From: Methanobrevibacter sp.
GTDB taxonomy: Archaea; Methanobacteriota; Methanobacteria; Methanobacteriales; Methanobacteriaceae
Assembly (NCBI RefSeq): GCF_017409525.1
Contig: NZ_JAFQSO010000003.1
Coordinates: 1 to 64,000, forward strand
Length of the DNA: 64,000 nucleotides
Reading direction: 5' to 3'
This document shows positions 36,025 through 43,544 of the stretch, one piece after another. The translations under genes were made by a program, and so were the position numbers. The notes under the pieces are model-generated. The model was not told the DNA's origin. It saw nothing but the letters and a program-made list of their open reading frames with translations, and did not search any database. Position 1 is the first letter of the stretch; every line of letters begins with the position of its first letter.

Positions 36025-36417
36025 ATGCCGAAATTTTGTCCGGAGTGCGGAAACCAGCTCAAGGACGGCGTGAAATTCTGCGACAAGTGCGGAAGCCAGG
36101 TTCTCTCTGATTCAACCAGTCCGAATGATGACATGACCAACTTGATGTTGTATAAGGCAAACGAGAAGAGCATGATCAAGGCGTTGATCATTTCAGTATT
36201 CTTGCCGGGATTGGGAATTGCATATGCCGGAGACACTGGAAAGGGCGTCCTGTACTTTGTGGCCACAATCATAATTGATGTCATTGGCTTTTTTACACTT
36301 GGTATTTTTAATTTCATTGTCTCAATTCCGCTGTGGGCGGGAGGACTCTACCTCACCCACAAGGAAGTCGAAGAGGTCAATGAGGCCAATGCAAGAGTGT
36401 ACATGAGCAACAGGTAG
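36025..36417 (+). CDS. zinc-ribbon/TM2-like membrane protein
   Basis: A 130-residue protein with an N-terminal zinc ribbon FCPECGNQLKDGVKFCDKCGSQ (residues 4-25) and a TM2-like hairpin of two membrane helices (KALIISVFLPGLGIAYAGDTGKGVLYF and a second segment to about residue 110). The PGLGIAYAGD motif is the part resembling the TM2 family. It starts 13 bases after the previous stop with a GGAG ribosome-binding site. A close paralogue is encoded at 36737, so this operon contains an internal duplication around the gene at 36427. No biochemical role is established. Confidence 0.83.
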   Translation: MPKFCPECGNQLKDGVKFCDKCGSQVLSDSTSPNDDMTNLMLYKANEKSMIKALIISVFLPGLGIAYAGDTGKGVLYFVATIIIDVIGFFTLGIFNFIVSIPLWAGGLYLTHKEVEEVNEANARVYMSNR

Positions 36418-36426
36418 CTGGTTTGG

Positions 36427-36726
36427 ATGGCTAAATTTTGTGAAAATTGCGGAAGCCCTCTTAAGGCCGGCGCCCAGTTCTGCGACAAGTGCGGCCATAA
36501 GGCTGTCGCTGAGCCAAGGCGCAACAACGAGTTCGTCATGCTGTGTCCCAACTGCCAGGGCCAGGTCAAGAATCCGATGGGGCTCTGCCCATATTGCGGC
36601 AGGCCATTGAGTGAGGACCCCGAAGAGAGGACAGCCAAGGGTTTGGTATTAGTCATTGTGGCAGTGATGGTTATCGCATTTTTAGCTATATTCATAATTT
36701 TATTTGCACTTATAGCAATACATTGA
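36427..36726 (+). CDS. double zinc-ribbon protein with a C-terminal membrane anchor
   Basis: A 99-residue protein with two consecutive zinc ribbons: FCENCGSPLKAGAQFCDKCGHK (residues 4-25) and LCPNCQGQVKNPMGLCPYCGRP (about 39-60), followed by a single C-terminal membrane helix (about 72-96). It is therefore a tail-anchored cytoplasmic zinc protein. It starts 9 bases after the stop of the preceding gene, within the same operon. Two ribbons in tandem suggest nucleic-acid or protein binding at the membrane surface. No family function is known. Confidence 0.8.
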   Translation: MAKFCENCGSPLKAGAQFCDKCGHKAVAEPRRNNEFVMLCPNCQGQVKNPMGLCPYCGRPLSEDPEERTAKGLVLVIVAVMVIAFLAIFIILFALIAIH

Positions 36727-36736
36727 GGAGGTTATT

Positions 36737-37132
36737 ATGTCTAAGTTTTGTCCCGAATGCGGAAGTCAAGTGAAAGAAAACGTAAAGTTCTGTGAGAAGT
36801 GTGGTGCCCAGATTGGGGCATCCCAAAACAGTGGAATGCCTGAAGCAAACAAGTATCTGCTTTATAATGCCAACAAGAAGAGCATGGCAGTAGCCATAAT
36901 AATTTCATTCTTCTTCACCGGCTTGGGAATCGCCTATGCCGGAGACACATTGAAGGGAGTGCTGTACTTCATCGGTTCAATCGTGATCACTTTTGCCCTT
37001 GCGTTTGTCCGAATACGAGGAATCATTTTCTTCATAGTGCTTTTGGCAGTATGGATTGGAGGACTTATCCTGACCTATCTTGAGGTTGAAAAGACCAACG
37101 AGATTGCCAGAATGCAATTCATGGGTAACTAG
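36737..37132 (+). CDS. zinc-ribbon/TM2-like membrane protein, paralogue of 36025
   Basis: A 131-residue paralogue of the protein at 36025, with ribbon FCPECGSQVKENVKFCEKCGAQ, then MAVAIIISFFFTGLGIAYAGDTLKGVLYF and a second hydrophobic region. GAGGAGG lies at 36724-36730 and overlaps the preceding stop. The conserved YLLYNANKKSM linker before the first helix is shared with LMLYKANEKSM in the first copy. It is the last gene of the operon; a GC hairpin follows at 37145. The two paralogues may form a heteromeric membrane complex. Confidence 0.83.
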   Translation: MSKFCPECGSQVKENVKFCEKCGAQIGASQNSGMPEANKYLLYNANKKSMAVAIIISFFFTGLGIAYAGDTLKGVLYFIGSIVITFALAFVRIRGIIFFIVLLAVWIGGLILTYLEVEKTNEIARMQFMGN

Positions 37133-37144
37133 TCGAAAATCACG

Positions 37145-37158
37145 TGGGCAACTGCCCA
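37145..37158 (+). terminator. GC hairpin after the zinc-ribbon operon
   Basis: TGGGCA-AC-TGCCCA, a perfect 6-bp inverted repeat 12 bases after the operon's last stop. No T-tract follows, so termination there is uncertain. Confidence 0.35.
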
Positions 37159-37329
37159 TAGTTTAGAAAGCAGTTCAAGGATGATGAGGGAGCCAATACG
37201 CTTTAAGTAAGTCCGGTTCTTATATTGATGGGATTATCATCACTTTCATCCTGCTCGTTTTCATGGATGGCGATGGCATAGGATAAGTTTATAAAATTGT
37301 ATATGAAATATAATAATTGAGGATTTGAC

Positions 37330-37917
37330 ATGAATCGCAAGAATGTTTTACTGATAGTGGTGTTCATAGCCATAATTGCACTCGGAGCCGCCTCAAGCGC
37401 TGGGCTTTTCACAGGCGATACCGCCAAAAACGGAGTGCCAATTCTGGCAAGCGGATACTACGAGGTCGGAAAGAACCTGACCCCCGGTGAGTATTACGTA
37501 TACTGCGACAACTTCAACAATCTCTACATTGAGGTTGCAAACGACACGTCAAATTCCAACGAAAGCGTAATCTATAACCTGAACACCGACAGGGGTGTGT
37601 TCATCACTGTCGAGTCAGGGGAGTTTCTTGAAATAGACGGCGGAGAGATATTCGAGCTTAACAGCACACCGTACATAGGTCCCGACAACGGAACCTACAA
37701 GGGAGGAATGTACCGTGTAGGGGAAGACATCCCTGCAGGGGAGTATGAGGTGACAACAGTTGAAAGCTCAGCCTATCTTGAGATTACAAACAGCAGCAGG
37801 CATATAGCCGGCGACATAATCGAAAGCCTGTATTTCCACAACAGCACTAACATTACACTGGAGGAAGGCCAATACCTTCTTTTAAGCAACAGTGCACGTA
37901 TAGAGATTCCGGTTTAG
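37330..37917 (+). CDS. secreted or membrane-anchored protein with YxVGxDIPAGEY-type repeats
   Basis: A 195-residue protein with an N-terminal signal or anchor segment (NVLLIVVFIAIIALGAASSAG). The extracellular part contains two copies of a beta-rich motif: YYEVGKNLTPGEYYVYC (about residues 43-59) and MYRVGEDIPAGEYEVT (about 125-140), each followed by a strand ending in a short turn. These resemble the G-x-Y-x-V-G-x-D-x-P-x-G-x-Y signature seen in many secreted proteins of gut bacteria and archaea. It is a paralogue of the protein at 38048. Function is unknown; cell-surface or ligand-binding roles are possible. Confidence 0.8.
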   Translation: MNRKNVLLIVVFIAIIALGAASSAGLFTGDTAKNGVPILASGYYEVGKNLTPGEYYVYCDNFNNLYIEVANDTSNSNESVIYNLNTDRGVFITVESGEFLEIDGGEIFELNSTPYIGPDNGTYKGGMYRVGEDIPAGEYEVTTVESSAYLEITNSSRHIAGDIIESLYFHNSTNITLEEGQYLLLSNSARIEIPV

Positions 37918-38047
37918 GCTTTCATGATTTTACTTGAGTTTTTTTTAGTCAATCACCATTGTAAAAACTCATTTTTTTTCTTTTTTTTTCGATTACATTA
38001 ATATAGAATTTTCGACATACATCACTCATTAAGAGAGGGTTTTGAAA

Positions 38048-38656
38048 ATGAAATGGAAAAACGTTTTGAAGATGCTTGTCATTTTGGCCGTTTTCATCGT
38101 CGGTATGAGCTGCGCAAGCGCAGGATTTTTTGATTTCATGGGCGGCGGCAACGGAAATGGCAACGCCAACACTAACAATGGAGGCCCGCTTCTCACAAGC
38201 GGAAACTACAAGGTTGGAGATGACCTTCCTCCGGGCGAGTACTATGTGCAATGCACAAGCAGCAATCTCTATGTTGAAGTCTCCCCCGCTCCTTCAAACA
38301 GAATAGATGATATTGTCTATAACCTGAACACTGAAGGCGGTGCATACATCACACTTGAATCATGGGAATATCTTGAAATAGATGGGGGAAGCCTTTACGA
38401 ATTGGATGATGCTCCTTACATAGGACCTGATGAAGACGGGTACTACAGGGAAGGCATGTACAAGGTAGGCAAGGACATTCCTGAAGGACAGTACAAGGTA
38501 GAATCATTGGGCAGTTCCGGATATTATGAGATATTGTCTAACAGCAGGCACGTGGATATCGTTTCCAACGATTACTTTGAAAGCGGAACCAGGACCATTA
38601 ACCTTAACGATGGCGAATATCTTGTTTTGGGTATGGATACACAAATAAAAGCTTGA
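38048..38656 (+). CDS. secreted protein with YxVGxDIPxGxY repeats, paralogue
   Basis: A 202-residue paralogue of the preceding protein. ATG 38048 follows AGAGGG (38033-38038); TTG 38042 is an alternative. The signal peptide ends CASAGF (about residue 24), followed by a glycine/asparagine-rich linker (GGGNGNGNANTNNGG) that would act as a flexible spacer. The beta region has NYKVGDDLPPGEYYVQC and MYKVGKDIPEGQYKVE, and the two shared segments YNLNTEGGAYITLE and LEIDGGSLYEL have exact counterparts in the first copy. The TGA stop sits in the loop of a 9-bp terminator hairpin. Confidence 0.82.
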   Translation: MKWKNVLKMLVILAVFIVGMSCASAGFFDFMGGGNGNGNANTNNGGPLLTSGNYKVGDDLPPGEYYVQCTSSNLYVEVSPAPSNRIDDIVYNLNTEGGAYITLESWEYLEIDGGSLYELDDAPYIGPDEDGYYREGMYKVGKDIPEGQYKVESLGSSGYYEILSNSRHVDIVSNDYFESGTRTINLNDGEYLVLGMDTQIKA

Positions 38657-38690
38657 CTTGAGCTTTTATCCTTTTTTCTTTTTTTCTTAT
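38645..38690 (+). terminator. terminator hairpin with the stop codon in its loop
   Basis: ATAAAAGCT (38645-38653) and AGCTTTTAT (38661-38669) form a perfect 9-bp stem with the TGA stop at the start of the 7-base loop. T-rich sequence follows. Confidence 0.75.
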
Positions 38691-38743
38691 TTTTCAATGT
38701 TCCATTGCATAATGGCAATAATTATATACTATCATAAACACAA

Positions 38744-38753
38744 CTTATATATA
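38744..38753 (+). promoter_or_regulatory. TATA-like promoter element
   Basis: CTTATATATA lies 31 bases before the TTG start at 38775 and 8 bases before the ribosome-binding site, so the leader would be very short. Confidence 0.45.
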
Positions 38754-38774
38754 GAATTAAAGGAGGTAATTTTT

Positions 38775-39503
38775 TTGTTCAAAAGAAAGTTCATGATTTT
38801 GGCAATATTTCTTGTAGCTCTCTTTGCCGTATCCGCCGTAAGTGCAGCAGACAACGGCACTGCTGATGAGGTTTCTTCAGTCAGTGAGGACATCTCTTCA
38901 GATGACGTCCTGACTGTTGAAAGCGATGATGATGCGCTATCTCAAGGCTCAGGCCTTCCTGAAACATTAAGCGTTTCACTTTCAGACGACGAGCTTCTGG
39001 CAGGCTCAAGGTCATTTCACACAAAGACCTTTGTTGTAGGCAAATACAGGGGAACATTTACAGGAAACCAGATTAAAAGCGTAATGAAAGCTCATGACAG
39101 CGGATACTACAAGCAGGTAAGCGTAAGCACAGGAAAGTATGTGGTTTCAAAAGAGCCGATATACAAATACAAGACCAAGACCAAAACGGTCTGTTTCGGC
39201 AAGGGCAAATACACCTACGGGTTCTGGCTTGATGAATACACAAGCAGAGGCTGGAAGGTTGTAAAGACATGGCAGAAGGGAAAATATACGGATCCTGCTG
39301 CAGGAACCATGTACAAGAAATGCTATGCAAAGTTCAAAAAGACCGTTAAGGTACAGGTCGGAGTCAAAAAGGTAAAGCATTCCGTGAAAATGACCCTGTC
39401 ATCCCATTATGAGGACGGAGGCTATCCGGGCGACAATCGTGCCGTGATTTCCGTTTGGTCTTCAGAGGGGCTCATGACACAGAAACCGGTTAATCCGTAT
39501 TAG
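38775..39503 (+). CDS. secreted hypothetical protein with acidic N-terminus and basic C-terminus
   Basis: A 242-residue secreted protein. The frame is open from 38658 but the preceding segment spells untypical hydrophobic codons; the perfect AGGAGGT at 38761-38767 points to TTG 38775 as the start. The signal peptide MFKRKFMILAIFLVALFAVSAVSAAD is followed by an acidic region (VSSVSEDISSDDVLTVESDDD) and a basic, aromatic, lysine/tyrosine-rich domain (KYKTKTKTVCFGKGKYTYGFW, KKTVKVQVGVKKVKHSVKM). The signal is the same type as in the adhesins, so export by the same route is likely. The domain itself is not recognised. Confidence 0.72.
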   Translation: MFKRKFMILAIFLVALFAVSAVSAADNGTADEVSSVSEDISSDDVLTVESDDDALSQGSGLPETLSVSLSDDELLAGSRSFHTKTFVVGKYRGTFTGNQIKSVMKAHDSGYYKQVSVSTGKYVVSKEPIYKYKTKTKTVCFGKGKYTYGFWLDEYTSRGWKVVKTWQKGKYTDPAAGTMYKKCYAKFKKTVKVQVGVKKVKHSVKMTLSSHYEDGGYPGDNRAVISVWSSEGLMTQKPVNPY

Positions 39504-39537
39504 ATGAGATTCTCATCTAATCTCTTATTTTTTTTTA
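39500..39537 (+). terminator. terminator hairpin containing the stop codon
   Basis: TTAGATGAGA (39500-39509) and TCTCATCTAA (39511-39520) form a near-perfect palindrome; TAG 39501-39503 is the stop codon. A T-rich tract follows. Confidence 0.75.
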
Positions 39538-39553
39538 TCGAAAACATTATAAG

Positions 39554-39580
39554 TAACATTTTACTAACATCTTATTAACA
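39554..39580 (+). repeat. three TAACA direct repeats at exact 11-bp spacing
   Basis: TAACA occurs at 39554-39558, 39565-39569 and 39576-39580, one helical turn apart, in the gene-free stretch before 39704. TTACTAACAT here matches part of the palindrome at 28773. Confidence 0.4.
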
Positions 39581-39703
39581 ACCATATTTTTAGACGTGCC
39601 GTCACCACAATTCAGTGTCTGAATATGCTAGTCAATCATTGAATTTATCGTCTGGATCATGTCAATATTCTTTAAATGATGGTTTTTTTTAGGAGATGAT
39701 ATA

Positions 39704-39988
39704 ATGGCTGAGAAATATCCGATGACCTATGAGGAATATGAAAAAAGAGTGATTGAATTATGGCTGGAACTGTATCCGGAAGACAAGCAAAGCATCATGA
39801 AGGAAATTGTAGATGATGCCTTAAAAGAAGACCCTAATCTAATCAGTGCATTATATGGAAACTCTTGCTTTTGCTATGCGCATCCCGAAATATATGGGGA
39901 AGTATGCAAAAAGGAATTTGAAGACTCTGCACTAAAATCAATACCAGTAAGAAACCTGGACATGCTGATTGGAGGAAACATAGACTGA
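39704..39988 (+). CDS. hypothetical acidic protein
   Basis: A 94-residue acidic soluble protein with no recognised family. GGAGATGATATA precedes ATG 39704 and fits the standard ribosome-binding site. The first half is helical (MTYEEYEKRVIELWLELYPED) and the second has a cluster of two cysteines (NSCFCYAHPEIYGEVCKKEF) that could bind a metal together with His and a third Cys. It stands alone between the secreted protein and the minus-strand HIRAN-like gene; a T-rich stretch after the stop could terminate it. Confidence 0.65.
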   Translation: MAEKYPMTYEEYEKRVIELWLELYPEDKQSIMKEIVDDALKEDPNLISALYGNSCFCYAHPEIYGEVCKKEFEDSALKSIPVRNLDMLIGGNID

Positions 39989-40129
39989 AACTGAAAGGAC
40001 TTCTGATGCAATCCGCTCCCTCCATTTCAGGATGGCTGCCCCAGTTCGTTTGCTTCATTTTACCTTTCACTATTTATTATGCAACCGGTTTTGCTTATCG
40101 TTTTATTAACCTTCGCTTTCATTATCTTT

Positions 40130-41053
40130 CTATCCTTGCGATATGGAACCTTCCAGCATAAAGCAGTATATATTCAGACCATGCGATGTCGGAAGTTGAA
40201 CCTCGCTTGCAGTTGATGTCAGATGGCAGCAGGTCCTATCGCCGTTTGCCACATACCCTACCTTAGTATCATCGAGATAGACTGCAATGGCATATGTGTC
40301 GAACTCGTTTTCCCTTTCTCTTTTAAGCTTCAGCCTCATTCCCTTTTTGAATTCTGGACAGTCGTAAAAATGAGTTCCGGCTATCGTGACCAGGTAGGCC
40401 TTTCCAATCTCTCTTAGATATTCCTCATCTCTTGCAGGTTTGCTTTCGGAATATCTTTCCTTAAGGCGGCTTGATTTGTCAATCATTTTCTGAAGTGAGG
40501 AGATCCTTTCGTTTTTCTCGTCAAGCAGCTTCTTCATGTATGACTCGGAAGGGGCGCTCCATCTGTTTTCCTCGTGGAATTTCACTTTCCGTTCATAGTC
40601 GTCATTCACGATGCTGGCGGCCTCCTCGTATGCCTCGATTGCCTCGTCAAACCTGTTAAGCTCATTGAGGGTATGGCCTATCCATTCGTATGTGATGTAG
40701 TTGTCTATACCAAGAAACGGCATTACTGATTGCCTGAAAAGCGGCAGGGCCTCTTCATACATTCCCGCAAAGTAATATGCCTTTGCCTTGCCCAGTTTGT
40801 ATAATTCGGATTGCGACATCTCAAGAAGCCTGTCGTAGCATTCGCCCGCTTCAAGATACCTTCCCTCTTCCATGAGCCTTTTCGCCCTCTTGTTATACTC
40901 GCTTCTGATCTTTCTCTTTTTCTCTTCCGGGATGTCAAGTTCAGTGGGCTTTCTTTCCTCTTGGGGTTCGCTTATATGGCCGAAGGTCATTCCGCAGCTG
41001 CAGACGGTTGCTCCTGGCGAAACGTAGCTTCCGCAATTCGGGCACAATGGCAT
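40130..41053 (-). CDS. zinc ribbon / TPR / HIRAN-like fusion protein
   Basis: A 307-residue cytoplasmic protein with three parts. Residues 4-20 are a short zinc ribbon (CPNCGSYVSPGATVCSCG). Residues about 45-165 are TPR-like helices (KRLMEEGRYLEAGECYDRLLE, AKAYYFAGMYEEALPLFRQS, LNELNRFDEAIEAYEEAA). A coiled linker follows. Residues about 220-285 look like a HIRAN domain: YLVTIAGTHFYDCPEFKKGMRL, LKRERENEFDTYAIAVYLDDTKVGYVANGDR, with the family's A-G-x-x-x-Y and D-x-x-A-I-A-V pattern. HIRAN domains bind single-stranded DNA ends in HLTF/Rad5 and also occur alone in prokaryotes beside nucleases. The combination with TPR and zinc ribbon is unusual. A role at damaged or foreign DNA is possible but inferred. 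Confidence 0.72.
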   Translation of the reverse strand: MPLCPNCGSYVSPGATVCSCGMTFGHISEPQEERKPTELDIPEEKKRKIRSEYNKRAKRLMEEGRYLEAGECYDRLLEMSQSELYKLGKAKAYYFAGMYEEALPLFRQSVMPFLGIDNYITYEWIGHTLNELNRFDEAIEAYEEAASIVNDDYERKVKFHEENRWSAPSESYMKKLLDEKNERISSLQKMIDKSSRLKERYSESKPARDEEYLREIGKAYLVTIAGTHFYDCPEFKKGMRLKLKRERENEFDTYAIAVYLDDTKVGYVANGDRTCCHLTSTASEVQLPTSHGLNIYCFMLEGSISQG

Positions 41054-41242
41054 TCATGTCACCTCGCTTCGATTGTTCGGATGTTTTTACATTTGTTTCT
41101 GGCTGTAATCATTCGGGATTGCCTTTTTTTGCTTTTGCAAAATCGATTAAATTTAAGTATATGTCTTTTCAAAGTAATATATAATAATTGTGCATATATT
41201 GTTATAACTTCAATGTATGATGAAAGTTAAGGAGGTCGAAAT

Positions 41243-41377
41243 ATGCCGGTGTGTCCTAATTGCGGTGAAATAGTGATGGAAGGCGATCCATATTGCTCTC
41301 ATTGCGGAGCTACATTCATATGGGATGATGATGAATATGACGGGCGTTATTCACAAAGAATGGAAGATGATTGGTAG
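41243..41377 (+). CDS. small zinc-ribbon protein
   Basis: A 44-residue protein with one zinc ribbon, CPNCGEIVMEGDPYCSHCGATF, and an acidic tail (WDDDEYDGRYSQRMEDDW). GGAGGTCG at 41231-41238 precedes ATG 41243. It shows the same C-x2-C-x10-C-x2-C spacing as the larger membrane zinc-ribbon proteins in this window but has no membrane segment. It is transcribed divergently from the HIRAN-like gene, whose N-terminal ribbon is related in sequence, so the two may share a regulatory region or be functionally linked. The function is unknown. Confidence 0.72.
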   Translation: MPVCPNCGEIVMEGDPYCSHCGATFIWDDDEYDGRYSQRMEDDW

Positions 41378-41432
41378 TGATGGGATTCATTGACAATCCG
41401 ACAGTGCTCTTCAAGCGGCGCATCCCGATTCG

Positions 41433-42923
41433 CTAGTCTGTCACTTCCCTGAACTTTTCCCAAATCTTTACCATTGCCAATGTGTCGAGCTTGCAGTATT
41501 CAAGCAGTGCATTTCTTATCTCTTTTTGCTCTTCAGGTGTTTTGTCTTTTAGCTTTACGAATGCCTCTGAGGCTTCATCGCCCTTGTGAATCATTGACAG
41601 TTTGCCGTAGTCAAGTTCCGGGTCATCCGGGTATAATGCAGGCAAGACCTTTTTGATGGAATAGGAGCCCTGCATCTCCTTTGTGTAATAGTTTCTCTGT
41701 CTAAATGGCACCATCAAATCAACGATATTGCCGTTGATTCGCTCCATTTCGCCTTTTAAATCAGGATACATTTCACCGATTTCCCTGTTTCGTGTGGCTT
41801 CGAAGGTTTTGTTGTAGACAATCACGCTTCCGTCCTCGGGCATGTCTTCAATCATGGCTTCGGCAAAGTTCCTGATAATATTTTTGTCTTCAGCTTCCGC
41901 TAAATATTCCTTATGCTCAATTGGAGCGCCCTTTTCGGGGATGATGTGCAGCGAGTACTGGAAAGGAATCTGTTGATAAGGCTTTGTTTTTGGCAATTCC
42001 GGTATTGCATACTGGCAGGATTCATAATCGATGAAGTAAATGGGATATCTTATGGAGTCCAGCAGTTGCCTAATTGCATATTTATCTATTTTAGGCTCTC
42101 TGTCGTTTAGCTCGAAATCGATCTGTTCGAGGTATTTCCGGTTAATCCTTTCATTTTCCAGATCCCTGAATGAAACCTTTCCCTCATGATATTTCTTGAA
42201 TTTGGAGCGCCTTTGCATTCCGCTTATATCAAAGACATTCGGTTTCGGCAAGTCTCTTGTGCAGTAGTCCCAGAAATCACAGGAATAGGGATCAAAGCAG
42301 TGCTTTTCAATGATTGTTTCAGGCTCGTTATCTCTGTCGTGTGTCTGCATGAAATCGTTGATTCTCTCAATGTTTTCTCTGATTTCAGCTTGCTTCTGGC
42401 GTGCGGTTTCCGTTAAGTCTTCAATTTTGAAGAGTTGGCTTATGTCCAGTTCATCATCTCTTATGTATTCATTGTTGATGTAGATGAGGCATGCTTTTTT
42501 TATGTTCAATCCTAGATTTGAAAGGACAAAGTACTGGTATGCGACATCGTCCAGGTAAATGTCCTTGACTTTGGTTGAGCTTTTGACCTCATAGATTTCC
42601 ACTCCGTCATCGTCATTTTTGAGAATATCCACGCTGCAGAAGTTGTTGTTGAATGTGAATGACGCTTCCGTGATGATGTTCGGTTTGTTTTTCATTAATT
42701 CGTCTGTTTTTTCTATCATTGCGCTGAGATTCTTATCAAAGTCAATGTCTTCATAATCCCCGAACAGTCCCTTTGCAAGTTCGCCCACATTTTTTCCTGT
42801 TTCAAAAATCGCTTCCTTGTTATCTTCTGTGGCACTCTCCGGCTTGTACTTATCCAGCCAAAGAATCTTTTTGCATTGCACGCATTTGCAGTATCTTGAT
42901 TTTGACAAACGAATTCTGTTCAT
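41433..42923 (-). CDS. DUF2779-type putative nuclease (PD-(D/E)xK plus 3'-5' exonuclease-like)
   Basis: A 496-residue protein. The N-terminal half resembles RecB/Cas4-type nucleases: an N-terminal CKCVQCKK cluster, NNFCSVDILKNDD and VEIYEVKSSTKVKDIYLDD (Asp, then Glu-x-Lys), the downstream AYQYFVL, and the cysteine set CFDPYSCDFWDYC that could complete an iron-sulfur site. The C-terminal half fits DUF2779, a DEDD-type exonuclease-like fold: YFIDYESCQYAIPEL (Asp-x-Glu), VIVYNKTFEATRNREIGEMYP and LLEYCKLDTLAMVKIWEKF (final Asp). ATG 42923 is close to an AT-rich promoter. Functions in DNA repair or defence are likely; the island context on its right favours defence or accessory DNA processing. 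Confidence 0.82.
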   Translation of the reverse strand: MNRIRLSKSRYCKCVQCKKILWLDKYKPESATEDNKEAIFETGKNVGELAKGLFGDYEDIDFDKNLSAMIEKTDELMKNKPNIITEASFTFNNNFCSVDILKNDDDGVEIYEVKSSTKVKDIYLDDVAYQYFVLSNLGLNIKKACLIYINNEYIRDDELDISQLFKIEDLTETARQKQAEIRENIERINDFMQTHDRDNEPETIIEKHCFDPYSCDFWDYCTRDLPKPNVFDISGMQRRSKFKKYHEGKVSFRDLENERINRKYLEQIDFELNDREPKIDKYAIRQLLDSIRYPIYFIDYESCQYAIPELPKTKPYQQIPFQYSLHIIPEKGAPIEHKEYLAEAEDKNIIRNFAEAMIEDMPEDGSVIVYNKTFEATRNREIGEMYPDLKGEMERINGNIVDLMVPFRQRNYYTKEMQGSYSIKKVLPALYPDDPELDYGKLSMIHKGDEASEAFVKLKDKTPEEQKEIRNALLEYCKLDTLAMVKIWEKFREVTD

Positions 42924-43054
42924 GATGTGGCTCCTTGTCTAATATTTATAAGTTTATTATATAAAAAATATAAAAGAAATAATAAATTTTATATTCATTT
43001 TGCAGTCCAAAATAGTTTTTTTTTAGAGTCATATACGGGAGACAAGTTTTGAAG

Positions 43055-43252
43055 TTATTCTTTTTCATCTATTTCTTTAAGTTCCTTTTGAAGGTCTGCA
43101 ATCTGCATTTTCTTATAAAATCTTTCGAACTTTCCAGTTTCAATGAGAAAAGCTGAAACCTCAAGAGCATCCCTATAGGTATAATTGGATTCCTTGATAA
43201 TTTGCTTTTTGTCTTCATCCATGTAGGATGAGGTATTATTTATATTAGCCAT
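43055..43252 (-). CDS. small hypothetical protein
   Basis: A 65-residue acidic/helical protein beginning MANINNTSSYMDEDKKQIIKE and ending in a coiled-coil-like LQKELKEIDEKE. No ribosome-binding site is obvious upstream of ATG 43252, so the mRNA may be leaderless. It could be an antitoxin-like or DNA-associated small protein, but nothing identifies it. The following 292 bases (43253-43544) contain no gene on either strand, only AT-rich sequence and T-tracts. Confidence 0.5.
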   Translation of the reverse strand: MANINNTSSYMDEDKKQIIKESNYTYRDALEVSAFLIETGKFERFYKKMQIADLQKELKEIDEKE

Positions 43253-43544
43253 AGCTATTACAACCTGTATATATTAATTAATATAATATTTTATTATTAC
43301 TTTTATATAAATAGCTACTTTTAAGCGAAAGTTAAGGTTTTTTAGTAAAAATCGAAAAAATAGGTCGTGAATATATTATATATGCTATAATGGTTTATAA
43401 ATTAACTAATTTATAAATTATCAAATTAAAAGCAATGATATTTCAATTCTTTTAATCATTATTTGTTCTTTAAGACATGCCAAATTTGCCCATAATATGC
43501 TAATGGAGCCCAATTATTTAAAATAGAAAATAATATATAATTTT

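Noticed and set aside
38658-38774. Upstream extension of the secreted protein at 38775
   Set aside because: The extension crosses the terminator and TATA-like box; the AGGAGGT site supports TTG 38775.
43253-43544. Possible small gene in the 292-base gap
   Set aside because: No frame with a start, ribosome-binding site and reasonable length was found on either strand.
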